Source: Microlunatus elymi (GTDB taxonomy: Bacteria > Actinomycetota > Actinomycetes > Propionibacteriales > Propionibacteriaceae). Taken from it: a DNA stretch of 64,000 nucleotides. The notes under the pieces were generated by a model. It worked only from the letters and a program-made list of their open reading frames with translations, did not search any database and was not told the origin of the DNA. Numbering within the stretch: the first letter of the stretch is position 1; each line of letters begins with the position of its first letter. Shown in pieces: positions 1-8,269 of this stretch. The position numbers and the translations under genes are program-made. The DNA is taken from the NCBI RefSeq assembly GCF_007362775.1, contig NZ_CP041692.1, positions 4,464,001 through 4,528,000 of the forward strand, in the 5' to 3' direction.

Positions 1-1427
1 TCGGCCGAGGTCCGCGGCGTACTGAACGGGGTGCTGAAGGAGGTGATCGTCGGCGGCGCGACCCCGCCCGCGGTGCCCAGTTGCATGGCCACCGTCCAGG
101 AACCGTCCTCGTGCGTGTTCACGTACGGGCCTTCCTGGATGTGCATGTGGCCCCAGGCGACCAGCTTCGTCGGCGGGTTCTTCGCGTCGGCGACCACCCG
201 ACCGGCCGCCGGTTGATGGACCATGATCACGTCCACGTTCCGTCCGGCAGCGGTGTCGATCATGCGTTTGCCCAACTGCTCTTCGGTTTCCGACCGTTCC
301 TGCACCCGGTCGGTGCTGAACGGCGGGTTGTACTCGGGATCGTCATCGCCCAGGAAGCGGACGTCGTCGACCTTGGTCACCTTGCCGTCGAGGACGGTCG
401 CGCCGGCCGCCTTCATCTGCCGCTCGGTGATCGGCGAGTCATGGTTCCCGCCGACGTCGATGAACGGCCGGTCGCCGGCGATAGCCCGCTCCGACACCAC
501 ACAGGTCCGTTCGGTGGCGGTCCCGTTCATGGTGTCGTCGCCGCTGCTGAACACCATCGCCGGATCGCTCAGGCTGACCAGCACCTTCCAGAATCGGGTC
601 ATCGCCAGGCTGCAGTGCAGGTCGCTGATGCCGAAGATCATCTGCTCGCCGGGTGCGGGCGACGGGATCTTGCTGGTCTGGTTGACCAGGTTCTCCTTCG
701 TCTTGTCCACGTACGCGTCAATCTGGGCGTTCTGCCGGGCCGCCATCTTCCGTACGCCCTTGACGCCGCGGTCGAGCACGTCGGCCAACAACTGCGAGTC
801 CACCGTCATCCCGTCGAAGCGGGTGTCGTCGGCGATCGTCACCGGATAGCGCGCGGTGGGCGCGGTCGCCGGCGGGGCGACGGTGACCGTGGCGGTGATG
901 ATCATCACCACGAAGTAGCTGACCACCGCGTACCGGGTCCGACTCATCCGGACCAGCCGCGCGGACAGGAAATGTCGCCGCTGGGTCCAGCCGATCATGA
1001 TCAACACCAGCACGATCTCGGCCACCACCGCGTGACTGATCGCACTGGTCACCAGCTGGTCGCGGATGCCGGTGATCGCCTCGGCCGGATCGTTGTACAG
1101 GTTGAGGTAGGACTGCAGGGTCTGGGTCGACAGCAGCGATCCACCGGTCGCCGGCTCGACCACCCCGTGGATGGTCAGCGTCAGGCCGACCGGGCCGTAG
1201 GACAGCGGCAGGTAGGCGTTGCCCAGCGGTCCGAGATCGATCCGGGTCTCGCCGGTGTAGTCGACGGCGATGGTGGCCCGGTTGGCCCCGAGATAGTCGG
1301 TGATCTCGGCGTGTCCGAGGCCCCAGATCGCTGCCAGCGGGGCCGCCAGCAGCCCGCAGACCAGTACGGTCAGTACGCCCCGTACCAGCAGTCTGATCAG
1401 CTGACTGCGATCGATCCCCGCAAACAT
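1..1427 (-). CDS. Membrane-anchored metallophosphoesterase, 3' end cut by window edge
   Basis: Reading left from 1427 there is an open frame with no stop before base 1, so the C-terminus lies outside the window. The first ~40 residues hold a hydrophobic segment (LLVRGVLTVLVCGLLAAPLA), and a second pair of hydrophobic stretches lies around residues 130-190. The C-terminal half shows the calcineurin-like phosphoesterase metal motifs in order: ISDLHC, then a GDD box, GNHDS, and WGHMH. This points to a membrane-tethered phosphoesterase with its catalytic domain beyond the second membrane region; the substrate is unknown. The ATG at 1427 is preferred because a TACTCT hexamer lies 7 nt upstream and no ribosome-binding site is visible. 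It lies 23 nt downstream of the deformylase gene on the same strand. Confidence 0.85.
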   Translation of the reverse strand, partial: MFAGIDRSQLIRLLVRGVLTVLVCGLLAAPLAAIWGLGHAEITDYLGANRATIAVDYTGETRIDLGPLGNAYLPLSYGPVGLTLTIHGVVEPATGGSLLSTQTLQSYLNLYNDPAEAITGIRDQLVTSAISHAVVAEIVLVLIMIGWTQRRHFLSARLVRMSRTRYAVVSYFVVMIITATVTVAPPATAPTARYPVTIADDTRFDGMTVDSQLLADVLDRGVKGVRKMAARQNAQIDAYVDKTKENLVNQTSKIPSPAPGEQMIFGISDLHCSLAMTRFWKVLVSLSDPAMVFSSGDDTMNGTATERTCVVSERAIAGDRPFIDVGGNHDSPITERQMKAAGATVLDGKVTKVDDVRFLGDDDPEYNPPFSTDRVQERSETEEQLGKRMIDTAAGRNVDVIMVHQPAAGRVVADAKNPPTKLVAWGHMHIQEGPYVNTHEDGSWTVAMQLGTAGGVAPPTITSFSTPFSTPRTSA

Positions 1428-1434
1428 CCAGCCC

Positions 1435-1440
1435 AGAGTA
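1435..1440 (-). promoter_or_regulatory. -10 element of a candidate leaderless promoter (metallophosphoesterase)
   Basis: TACTCT on the minus strand ends 7 nt before the ATG at 1427. This places the transcription start at or next to the start codon. No clear -35 box is seen. Confidence 0.4.
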
Positions 1441-1450
1441 GGTGGGATCG

Positions 1451-2050
1451 TCAGCCTTCGGGCAAATCGGGCCGGTTTGCCGCTCGGTGTTCGTTCGGCG
1501 CTTCGAGGTAAACCTTCCGAGCGTGCAGCGCGTGCGCACCCGCGACGCGGTCGAGGAAGATCCGGCCGTTGCAGTGATCGATCTCGTGCTGCAGTGCCCG
1601 CGCCTCGAACGCGTCGGTGCTGAATTCGACCCGTTCGCCGGTGACCGGCAGCAGACCGGCGACGGTGACCCTGCTGGCACGTTTCACGTCCCCGGTCAGA
1701 TCGGGCACCGACATGCAGCCCTCGCGGGCCTTCTCGTTGCGGCTGGACTGCACGACCGTCGCGTTCACCAGCACGATCAGACCGTGATGGGTACGCGTCT
1801 TCGGATGGTCGGCGACATCGATGCAGAACGCCTGCCCGGAGACCCCGACCTGCGGCGCCGCCAGCCCGACGCAACCCGGCGAGACCCGCATGGTGGCGAC
1901 CAGATCGGCGCAGAGCTGGATGGTGTCCGGCGCGGTCGGATCCAGCTCGGGGCCGGGCCGGGACAACACCCGGTCGGGAGCACGGACCACCTGCAGCACC
2001 CGACCCGCTGGCAGCAGCTGAGACCAGTCCGGAATGTCCAACGCCGTCAC
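1451..2050 (-). CDS. def: Peptide deformylase
   Basis: This 199-residue protein carries the three deformylase motifs: GLAAPQ at 62-67, EGCMS at 110-114 (metal-binding Cys112) and HEIDH at 155-159 (two metal His and the catalytic Glu). It removes the N-formyl group from nascent proteins in the cytoplasm. Met replaces the commoner Leu in the EGCLS motif, a conservative change. The GTG start overlaps the stop of the ACT-domain gene by 4 nt (GTGA), so translation is probably coupled. It ends a short run ppx, ACT protein, def in one direction. Confidence 0.95.
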   Translation of the reverse strand: MTALDIPDWSQLLPAGRVLQVVRAPDRVLSRPGPELDPTAPDTIQLCADLVATMRVSPGCVGLAAPQVGVSGQAFCIDVADHPKTRTHHGLIVLVNATVVQSSRNEKAREGCMSVPDLTGDVKRASRVTVAGLLPVTGERVEFSTDAFEARALQHEIDHCNGRIFLDRVAGAHALHARKVYLEAPNEHRAANRPDLPEG

Positions 2051-2562
2051 AACTCGTCCTGCTCGACCGGCTGCAACCAGGCGTCGACACCGAGCCGGGC
2101 CGCGGCGGCGTCGACCTCGGTACGGACCTCGGACAGCTCGGCGTCGGCAGGCAGGTCGACCTCGGCGGTGAGCGCGTACAGCTCGCCGGCCAGATGGGTG
2201 CTCAGGTCGGTGATGTTGCCGCCGGCGTTCGCGATCACGCCGGTCAACGCAGCCACGATGCCGAGCCGGTCCGCGCCGTGCACGGTCAACAGGTAGGGCG
2301 ATCCGGCCACGGCGGCGCTACCGCTGTCGGGCACCGGATGGACATGAATGATCAGGTCGTCGCCGGCTGCGGCGTTCATCGCCGAGCGCACCCGCTCCAA
2401 TTCGGTGTCGCCGGCGCAGATCAGCGTCATCGCCAGCTGCCCGTGCAGGACCGTCATCGACGAGTCGGCCAGGTTGAGCTGCTCGGTGGCCAGAGCCTCG
2501 GCCACCCGGGCGATGATCCCGGGCTGGTCGGTGGCGACGACGGTGATGGCGTAGGTGGTCAC
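2047..2562 (-). CDS. Tandem ACT-domain protein (GcvR-like)
   Basis: The 171-residue protein starts with a clear ACT domain (YAITVVATDQPGIIARVAEA, residues 4-23) and has a second around residues 90-165 (LLTVHGADRLGIVAALTGV). Proteins with two ACT domains of this length include the glycine-cleavage regulator GcvR. ACT domains usually bind amino acids, so a sensory or regulatory role is likely, but ligand and target cannot be read from the sequence. The GTG start overlaps the ppx stop (GTGA), and its own stop overlaps the def start, so the three genes appear co-translated. Confidence 0.85.
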   Translation of the reverse strand: MTTYAITVVATDQPGIIARVAEALATEQLNLADSSMTVLHGQLAMTLICAGDTELERVRSAMNAAAGDDLIIHVHPVPDSGSAAVAGSPYLLTVHGADRLGIVAALTGVIANAGGNITDLSTHLAGELYALTAEVDLPADAELSEVRTEVDAAAARLGVDAWLQPVEQDEL

Positions 2563-3530
2563 CGATGCTCCCTTTCTTGATCGGATCCTTGATCGGGCCC
2601 GTGCAACAGCTCCATCGCGGTGCCGTCGAGGATGTCCGATTCGCTGACGACCAGCTCCAGGCTCGGCAGTCGGGCCGCGATCCGAGCCGCGATCAAGGCG
2701 CCGGCGGTGATCACATCGGCACGTTGCGGGTGAACGGACCCGAACGCACGGATCTGCTCCACCGTGGACCCGGCGAGCCGGTCGGCGATCGCGATCACCT
2801 CGGCAGCGGCGATCCGGTGGGTGTGCACCAGCGACCGGTCGTAGTCGGACAGGTCAAGATCAATTGCGGCCAGTGTGGTCAGCGTGCCGGCGACGCCGAT
2901 CCAGGTCCGAACGCTCGTCCAGTCGATCGGCTCGCCGTCCAGCAGTCGATCCACATGATCAACTGCGGCCGACAGCTGCTGCCGATCGGGCGGATCGCTG
3001 CGCAGGTAGCGTTCGGTCAGCCGTACCGAGCCGATGTCCAGCGAGACCGCGTGCTGCATGGTCTGGTCGGCGTCGCCGATGATCAACTCGGTGGAACCGC
3101 CGCCGATGTCGACCACCAGCACCGGAGCCTGAGCGTCGGCAACTCCGGACACCGCGCCGGCATAGGACAACCGGGCCTCGTCGTCGCCGCTGATCACCTC
3201 GGGGGTGACGCCGAGCCGTTGTTCGATGCCGGCGAAGAAGGCTTCCCGGTTCCGGGCATCACGGGTGGCCGAGGTGGCCACGAACCGGACCAGGTCGGGC
3301 GTGACCTCGTACTCACGGATCAGTGCGGAATACCGATCCGCGGCCGAGAACGTACGACGCATCGCATCGGGGTGGAATTCGCCCTTGGCGTCGACGCCCT
3401 GGCCGAGCCGGACGATCTCCATCCGTCGGTCGACCTCGGTCAGTCCGCCACGACCGTCGTCGTCGGCAATCAGCAACCGGATGGTGTTGGTGCCGCAGTC
3501 GATGATCGCTGCCCGTCGGGTATTCGTCAC
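2559..3530 (-). CDS. ppx: Ppx/GppA exopolyphosphatase-pppGpp phosphohydrolase family
   Basis: The 323-residue protein begins with the first phosphate-binding motif of the actin-like ATPase fold (IIDCGTNTIRLLI, residues ~9-21) and has the second (VVDIGGGSTELIIG) near residue 130. The segment VATSATRDARNREAFF and the C-terminal ITAGALI are typical of the family. It is the short actinobacterial form without a C-terminal HD domain, expected to hydrolyse polyphosphate and/or pppGpp. An in-frame extension upstream was rejected: the GTG at 3530 overlaps the DUF501 stop by 4 nt, the coupling used by the neighbours. The order DUF501-ppx matches Rv1025-Rv1026 of M. tuberculosis. Confidence 0.93.
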   Translation of the reverse strand: MTNTRRAAIIDCGTNTIRLLIADDDGRGGLTEVDRRMEIVRLGQGVDAKGEFHPDAMRRTFSAADRYSALIREYEVTPDLVRFVATSATRDARNREAFFAGIEQRLGVTPEVISGDDEARLSYAGAVSGVADAQAPVLVVDIGGGSTELIIGDADQTMQHAVSLDIGSVRLTERYLRSDPPDRQQLSAAVDHVDRLLDGEPIDWTSVRTWIGVAGTLTTLAAIDLDLSDYDRSLVHTHRIAAAEVIAIADRLAGSTVEQIRAFGSVHPQRADVITAGALIAARIAARLPSLELVVSESDILDGTAMELLHGPDQGSDQEREHR

Positions 3531-4057
3531 GACTGCTCCTCGATCACGTCGGACAGGCACGGTGAACGCCAGAATTCGCCGATCGCGGCCACCGCCTCGT
3601 CGCCGAACGGGTTCACACCCGGTCCGACGGCGAGCGCGTGTGCGGCCAACGCATGAAGGCATTTCACCCGGGTCGGCATGCCGCCGGCGCTGACTCCGTC
3701 GATCTCCGGCACGTCGGCGCTCGGCCCGTCACCGAACGACTTCCGGTCGGCCAGATAGGCCAGGTGGGCAGCCCGATAGGCCTCGGCCAGTTCGGCGTCG
3801 TCGGCGAGCCGATCGGTCATCTCGGCCATCCGGCCGTCGGACTCCAGCCGAGAGATCGCCGCGGTCGCGCGCGGGCAGGTCAGGTAGTACGTGGTCGGGA
3901 ACGGCGTCCCGTCCGGCAGCCGCGGCTCGGTCGCCAACACCGCCGGTTTCCCACAGGGACAGCGATGCGCGACCCCGACGACGGCCCGCGGCACCCGGCC
4001 GAGTTGCGCGTGCACGGCGGCCTGGTCGGCCTCGGAGAACGGTTCCAGCACCCGCAC
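3527..4057 (-). CDS. DUF501 family protein
   Basis: This 176-residue protein matches the conserved actinobacterial DUF501 family: an N-terminal region with a CPCGKPAV motif near residue 34, then TYYLTCPRATAAISRLES, and a C-terminal GGMPTRVKCLHALAAHALA with GPGVNPFGDEA. The Cys residues and the conserved His suggest a metal or redox site, but no function has been assigned that I can name. It normally lies directly after the ftsB-like gene; here the Dpp-type operon intervenes, with only 6 nt between its stop and the GTG at 4057. Its stop overlaps the ppx start. Confidence 0.9.
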   Translation of the reverse strand: MRVLEPFSEADQAAVHAQLGRVPRAVVGVAHRCPCGKPAVLATEPRLPDGTPFPTTYYLTCPRATAAISRLESDGRMAEMTDRLADDAELAEAYRAAHLAYLADRKSFGDGPSADVPEIDGVSAGGMPTRVKCLHALAAHALAVGPGVNPFGDEAVAAIGEFWRSPCLSDVIEEQS

Positions 4058-4063
4058 AGTGTG

Positions 4064-6286
4064 TCAGATGGGGTCGGGCCCTTCGACAGGCTCAGGGACC
4101 GACTGGGCGGTGGGCTCGGTGACCTTCTGGGCGATGGACTCGGGGACCTTTCCCTCCAGCGGGAAGTGGCAGGCGACCTTGTGGCCGCCGGGGCGCAGTT
4201 CGATCAGCGGAGGCTCGACGGCGGCGCAGACTTCCTGGGCCAGCGGGCAGCGGGTGCGGAAGCGGCAACCGGACGGCGGATTCACCGCCGACGGCGGCTC
4301 GCCCGCCACCAACTGGTGTTCCTTGCTGCGTTCGCTCCACGGATCGGCGACCGGGATGGTGGTGATCAAGCCGTGGGTGTACGGGTGCAGCGGGTGATCG
4401 TAGACGTCACCGGCCGGTCCGACCTCGACCAGCTTGCCCAGGTACATCACCCCGATCAGGTCCGACATGTAGCGGATCACCGACAGGTCGTGGGAGATGA
4501 TCAAGTAGGTCAGTCCGAGACCGCTCTGCAGGTCTCGCATCCGGTTCAGCACCTGTGCCTGGATGGAGACATCCAGCGCGGACACCGGCTCGTCGGCGAC
4601 GATCAACTTCGGCTGCAGCGCCAACGCCCGGGCCAACCCGAGCCGTTGCCGTTGGCCGCCGGAGAATTCGTGCGGGTAGCGATCCAGTGCGTTGTGCGGC
4701 AGTCCGACGTCTGCCAGCAGATCGGCCACCCGGGCCCGTTGCTGTCGCGGACTGCCGACGCCCTGGATGATCATCGGCTCGCGCAGGATCGCCCCCACCC
4801 GCATCCGCGGATCCAAGGAGGAGTAGGGATCCTGGAACATGAACTGCACCCGGCGGCGGTAGCGCCTGCGATCCTTTCCGCGCAGCCGGAACAGGTCGAT
4901 GCCGTCGATCAGGGCCGTGCCGGCGGTCGGCTCCTCGAGCCCGACGATCAGTCGCCCGGTGGTGGTCTTGCCGCAGCCGGACTCCCCCACCAGGCCGAAG
5001 GTCTGACCGCGGATGATCTCCAGGTTCACCCCCGCGACCGCCGACACCGCACCGACCTGCCGGCCGAAGAGGCCGTGCCGGACCGGGAAATCCTTGACCA
5101 GGTTGGCCACCTGCACCAGCGGCCGGCCGATCGGGACGCCGCTGTCCAGCTTGTCCGCGACGTCCAGCTCGCTGATCTTGATCTTGGTCGGCGCCGGCGA
5201 GTCCTCGGCCAACCGCAACGGCTTCAGCCCGGTCGGCCTGATCAGCTCCGGATCCCCGACCGGATGCAGACACGCGAAGCTGTGCCCCGGACGTTCGGTG
5301 ATCAGCGGCGGATCGATGGCCCGGCAGTCGTCCTGGGCCCGCGGGCAGCGAGCCGCGAACCGGCAGGCCGCCGGCGGATCGGTCAGGTCCGGCGGGATGC
5401 CCGGGATGGTCCGCAGCCGGCCGCCCGCACTGGCCGCGTGCTCCGGCAACGCGTTGAACAACGCCTCGGTGTACGGGTGCCGCGCGTTGCCGAACAAGGT
5501 CAGGGTGTCGGTTGTCTCGACCACCCGGCCGGCGTACATCACCACCACCCGATCGGCCCGGCCGGCGATCACCCCGAGGTCGTGGGTGACCAAGATCACC
5601 GCCATGTCCAACTGGCGGCGCAGGTCGTCGATCAGCTTCAGGATCTGTGCCTGGATGGTGACATCGAGCGCCGTGGTCGGTTCGTCGGCGATCAGCAGCC
5701 GAGGTTCGCAGGCCAACGCCATCGCGATCATCACCCGCTGTCGCATGCCGCCGGAGAACTGATGCGGGTAGTCGTCCAGCCGATCGCGCGCCTGCGCGAT
5801 GCCGACCAGATCCAGCACTTCGGCCGCACGCAGACGGGCCTGGTGGTGGCTGACCGGTCTGTGCAGCAGTACGCCCTCGGCGATTTGATCACCGATCTTG
5901 ATGGTCGGATTGAGTGCCGCCAGCGGATCCTGGAACACCATCCCGATCGCATCACCCCGTACCGATCGCATCTGCTCTTCGGTCAGCGTCAACAGATCCC
6001 TGCCCTGCAAGAGAATCGAGCCGCCGACCACATGGCCGCCCGGTGGCAGCAGTCGCATGATCGAGATCGCCGTCATCGTCTTGCCGCAGCCCGACTCACC
6101 GACGATGCCGACCGTCTCACCGGGCATCACCTCGAAGTCCACTCCGTCGACCGCGTGCACGGTCGCATGCCGGAGCCGGATCTCGGTACGAAGTCCGGAC
6201 ACCTGCAGCAGCGGTCCGTCGTAGTCGTCGCTGAGATCGAAACCGGTGCTCAGGTCGAGTCGTTCGATGCCGGTCGAGCCGTTCAT
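4064..6286 (-). CDS. Fused double ATPase of an oligopeptide/dipeptide-type ABC transporter (DppD-DppF fusion)
   Basis: The 740-residue protein contains two complete ABC ATPase domains. The first has Walker A GESGCGKT (~residue 61), signature FSGGMRQR and Walker B LLIADEP. The second, after about residue 350, has [20 protein letters not shown] and LIVADEP. Each is followed by the oligopeptide-ABC C-terminal extension with spaced Cys residues ([14 protein letters not shown] and [14 protein letters not shown]). It energises import through the two permeases encoded upstream. The frame is open further upstream, but the ATG at 6286 is 2 nt after the permease stop. In many bacteria these are two separate subunits; the fusion fixes their 1:1 ratio. 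Confidence 0.93.
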   Translation of the reverse strand: MNGSTGIERLDLSTGFDLSDDYDGPLLQVSGLRTEIRLRHATVHAVDGVDFEVMPGETVGIVGESGCGKTMTAISIMRLLPPGGHVVGGSILLQGRDLLTLTEEQMRSVRGDAIGMVFQDPLAALNPTIKIGDQIAEGVLLHRPVSHHQARLRAAEVLDLVGIAQARDRLDDYPHQFSGGMRQRVMIAMALACEPRLLIADEPTTALDVTIQAQILKLIDDLRRQLDMAVILVTHDLGVIAGRADRVVVMYAGRVVETTDTLTLFGNARHPYTEALFNALPEHAASAGGRLRTIPGIPPDLTDPPAACRFAARCPRAQDDCRAIDPPLITERPGHSFACLHPVGDPELIRPTGLKPLRLAEDSPAPTKIKISELDVADKLDSGVPIGRPLVQVANLVKDFPVRHGLFGRQVGAVSAVAGVNLEIIRGQTFGLVGESGCGKTTTGRLIVGLEEPTAGTALIDGIDLFRLRGKDRRRYRRRVQFMFQDPYSSLDPRMRVGAILREPMIIQGVGSPRQQRARVADLLADVGLPHNALDRYPHEFSGGQRQRLGLARALALQPKLIVADEPVSALDVSIQAQVLNRMRDLQSGLGLTYLIISHDLSVIRYMSDLIGVMYLGKLVEVGPAGDVYDHPLHPYTHGLITTIPVADPWSERSKEHQLVAGEPPSAVNPPSGCRFRTRCPLAQEVCAAVEPPLIELRPGGHKVACHFPLEGKVPESIAQKVTEPTAQSVPEPVEGPDPI

Positions 6287-6288
6287 GA

Positions 6289-7239
6289 TCACCGCGCCCG
6301 CAGCCGAGAGTCGAAGGCGTCGCGCAACGCGTCGCCGAGGAAGTTGAACGCGATCGCCACCAGCACGATCGCCAGGCCGGGTGGATAGATCAGCCACCAG
6401 TAACCGCTGTTCATGTACGTGGTTGCGGTGGACAGCATCGCCCCCCAGTCGGTCTGCGGCGGCTGGATGCCCAGGCCCAGATATCCCAACACGGACAGGG
6501 TGATGATCGAATCGGCGACGGTGAAGGTGGCGAACACCACCACGGTGCCGATCGCGTTGGGCGCGACGTGCCGGACCACCGCCCGGCCGCCGCCACCGCC
6601 CATCACCTTCACCGCTTGGACATACTCCCGCACCCGCAGGCTGAGCGCCTCACCGCGAACCAGCCTCGACGCGCCCAGCCAGGAGAAGAACGCGATGATC
6701 AAGATCATGATTCCGGTGGACGGGTGGAAGATCACCGACAACACCAGCAGGATGAACAGCGACGGAATCGCCAGCAGGCCGTCCACCATCCTCATCATCA
6801 CCGCGTCCACGGCACCGCCGATGTAGCCGCTGATGGCGCCGTACAGGGTGCCGACGATGGTGGCCAGCACGGCCGCGGCGATGCCGACCTCCAGCGACGC
6901 CTGACCGCCGTACATCAGCCGGCCGAGTTCGTCGTAGCCGGTCGGATCGGTGCCCAGCGGGTGGCCGTTTCCGGGTGGCAGGTTTGCGTTCATCAGGTTC
7001 GTGTGCACCTGATCGGTGTGATAGAACAGCGGCCCGACGAAGCAGAACAGCACCAGCGCGATGATCACCGCGAGCCCGATCACCGCCAGCTTGTTCTGGA
7101 TGAACACCCCAACGGCACGTCGCCACGGGCTGACCGCGACCTGCACCTCGCCGCCGGAACTGTCGTCGAGCGGGACCGCCGCGGCGGCGTCGGTGGCTGT
7201 CGGCGTGACCGGGTCACGGCCGATCGATCCGTAGGCCAT
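6289..7239 (-). CDS. ABC transporter permease, DppC/OppC type
   Basis: The 316-residue membrane protein has an N-terminal OppC-type first helix (residues ~40-72, LAVIGLAVIIALVLFCFVGP) after a cytoplasmic tail, then a periplasmic stretch with HPLGTDPTGYDELGRLMYGG, and five further helices. The EAA-like loop (VMGGGGGRAVVRHVAPN) that contacts the ATPase is at about residues 205-222. The start overlaps the upstream permease stop by one base (TGATG). It forms the inner-membrane channel with the DppB-type partner. The peptide assignment is by family; some of these systems carry oligosaccharides. Confidence 0.93.
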   Translation of the reverse strand: MAYGSIGRDPVTPTATDAAAAVPLDDSSGGEVQVAVSPWRRAVGVFIQNKLAVIGLAVIIALVLFCFVGPLFYHTDQVHTNLMNANLPPGNGHPLGTDPTGYDELGRLMYGGQASLEVGIAAAVLATIVGTLYGAISGYIGGAVDAVMMRMVDGLLAIPSLFILLVLSVIFHPSTGIMILIIAFFSWLGASRLVRGEALSLRVREYVQAVKVMGGGGGRAVVRHVAPNAIGTVVVFATFTVADSIITLSVLGYLGLGIQPPQTDWGAMLSTATTYMNSGYWWLIYPPGLAIVLVAIAFNFLGDALRDAFDSRLRAR

Positions 7240-8186
7240 CAGACGTACCTCACCCTCGGATCGAGAATCGCGTAGCCGATGTCGGCGGCCAGGCTGCCCA
7301 CCACGGTGGCGACACCGACGATCAACGTGATGCCGAGCAGCACCGGATAGTCCTGGACCTGCGCCTCCTGATAGAACAACAGGCCCATCCCGGGGAAATT
7401 GAACACCTGCTCGATCACCAGTGAACCGCCGAGCAGGATCGGCAACGACAGCCCCAGGATGGTGACCATCGGGATCAGCGAATTCCTCAGCACGTGGCGA
7501 TACAGCACTCGGTTCTCGTCGGCGCCCTTGGCCCGCGCGGTGCGGACGTAGTCCAAGATCAAGTTGTCCATCACCGCCGAGCGCATGTAACGGGTGAACA
7601 GCGAGACCTGCAGCAGCACCAGCGTCAGCACCGGCAGCACCATTGCTCGCGGCTGGGCCAGGATCTCCCAGATGCTGTTGCTCTGCGGCGCCTCTGCCGG
7701 GAACAACCCGGTGTTGACCGACAACCAGAGCACCAGCAGCAGGCCGAGGAAGAACGACGGGGTGGAGTAGAAGACGAATCCGATGCCGGTGGCCGCGTAG
7801 TCGAAGATGCCGTTGCGCCGAACGGCCTGGGTGACGCCGATCGGGATGGCGATCGCCACCGAGATGATCAACGCGATCAGGTTCAGCACGATGGTCTTGC
7901 CCAACCGCGAGACGATCAACGAGCCGACCGACTGGTTCAGGTGGTAGGAGTAACCAAGATCACCACGCAGCAGTTGTCCCAACCAGTGCAGGTATTGCAC
8001 CGGCAGCGGCAGGTCGTAGCCGTTCTCGTGATTGAAGGTGGCGATCTGCGCCGGAGTCGCCCGTGGGCCGAGGATCGCGTGCGCCGCACCACCCGGCAAC
8101 AGGTGCAACAGAACGAAGACGATCACCGTGACCAGGAACAAGACGATCAACGCCTGGCCGGCCCGGCGCAGCAGATAGCCACCCAT
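7239..8186 (-). CDS. ABC transporter permease, DppB/OppB type
   Basis: This 315-residue permease starts MGGYLLRRAGQALIVLFLVT, the usual first helix of DppB-type proteins, followed by the LLHLLPGG motif and the GLDLPLPVQY-like periplasmic segment (NGYDLPLPVQYLHWLGQLL). The EAA loop reads ARAKGADENRVLYRHVLRN. The longer frame (start at 8243) was not used because ATG 8186 has AAGGGG about 7 nt upstream and begins at the conserved first helix. It is the second gene of the transporter operon and lies 83 nt after the binding protein. Confidence 0.92.
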   Translation of the reverse strand: MGGYLLRRAGQALIVLFLVTVIVFVLLHLLPGGAAHAILGPRATPAQIATFNHENGYDLPLPVQYLHWLGQLLRGDLGYSYHLNQSVGSLIVSRLGKTIVLNLIALIISVAIAIPIGVTQAVRRNGIFDYAATGIGFVFYSTPSFFLGLLLVLWLSVNTGLFPAEAPQSNSIWEILAQPRAMVLPVLTLVLLQVSLFTRYMRSAVMDNLILDYVRTARAKGADENRVLYRHVLRNSLIPMVTILGLSLPILLGGSLVIEQVFNFPGMGLLFYQEAQVQDYPVLLGITLIVGVATVVGSLAADIGYAILDPRVRYV

Positions 8187-8269
8187 CAGGACCCCTTGGA
8201 CGCCACACGAACTCGTGAAGACCGAGCCCGGTCGCGTGCTCACCGCGACCGGGCCAGGAGGAAGGGCCG

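Noticed and set aside
718-1680. 320-codon minus-strand open frame
   Set aside because: Wrong frame of the metallophosphoesterase; the true frame has the D-x-H, GNHD and GHMH motifs and runs off the window.
3638-6388. 916-codon plus-strand open frame
   Set aside because: Antisense shadow of the fused ABC ATPase and DUF501; Arg/His/Gly/Gln-rich composition and no domain.
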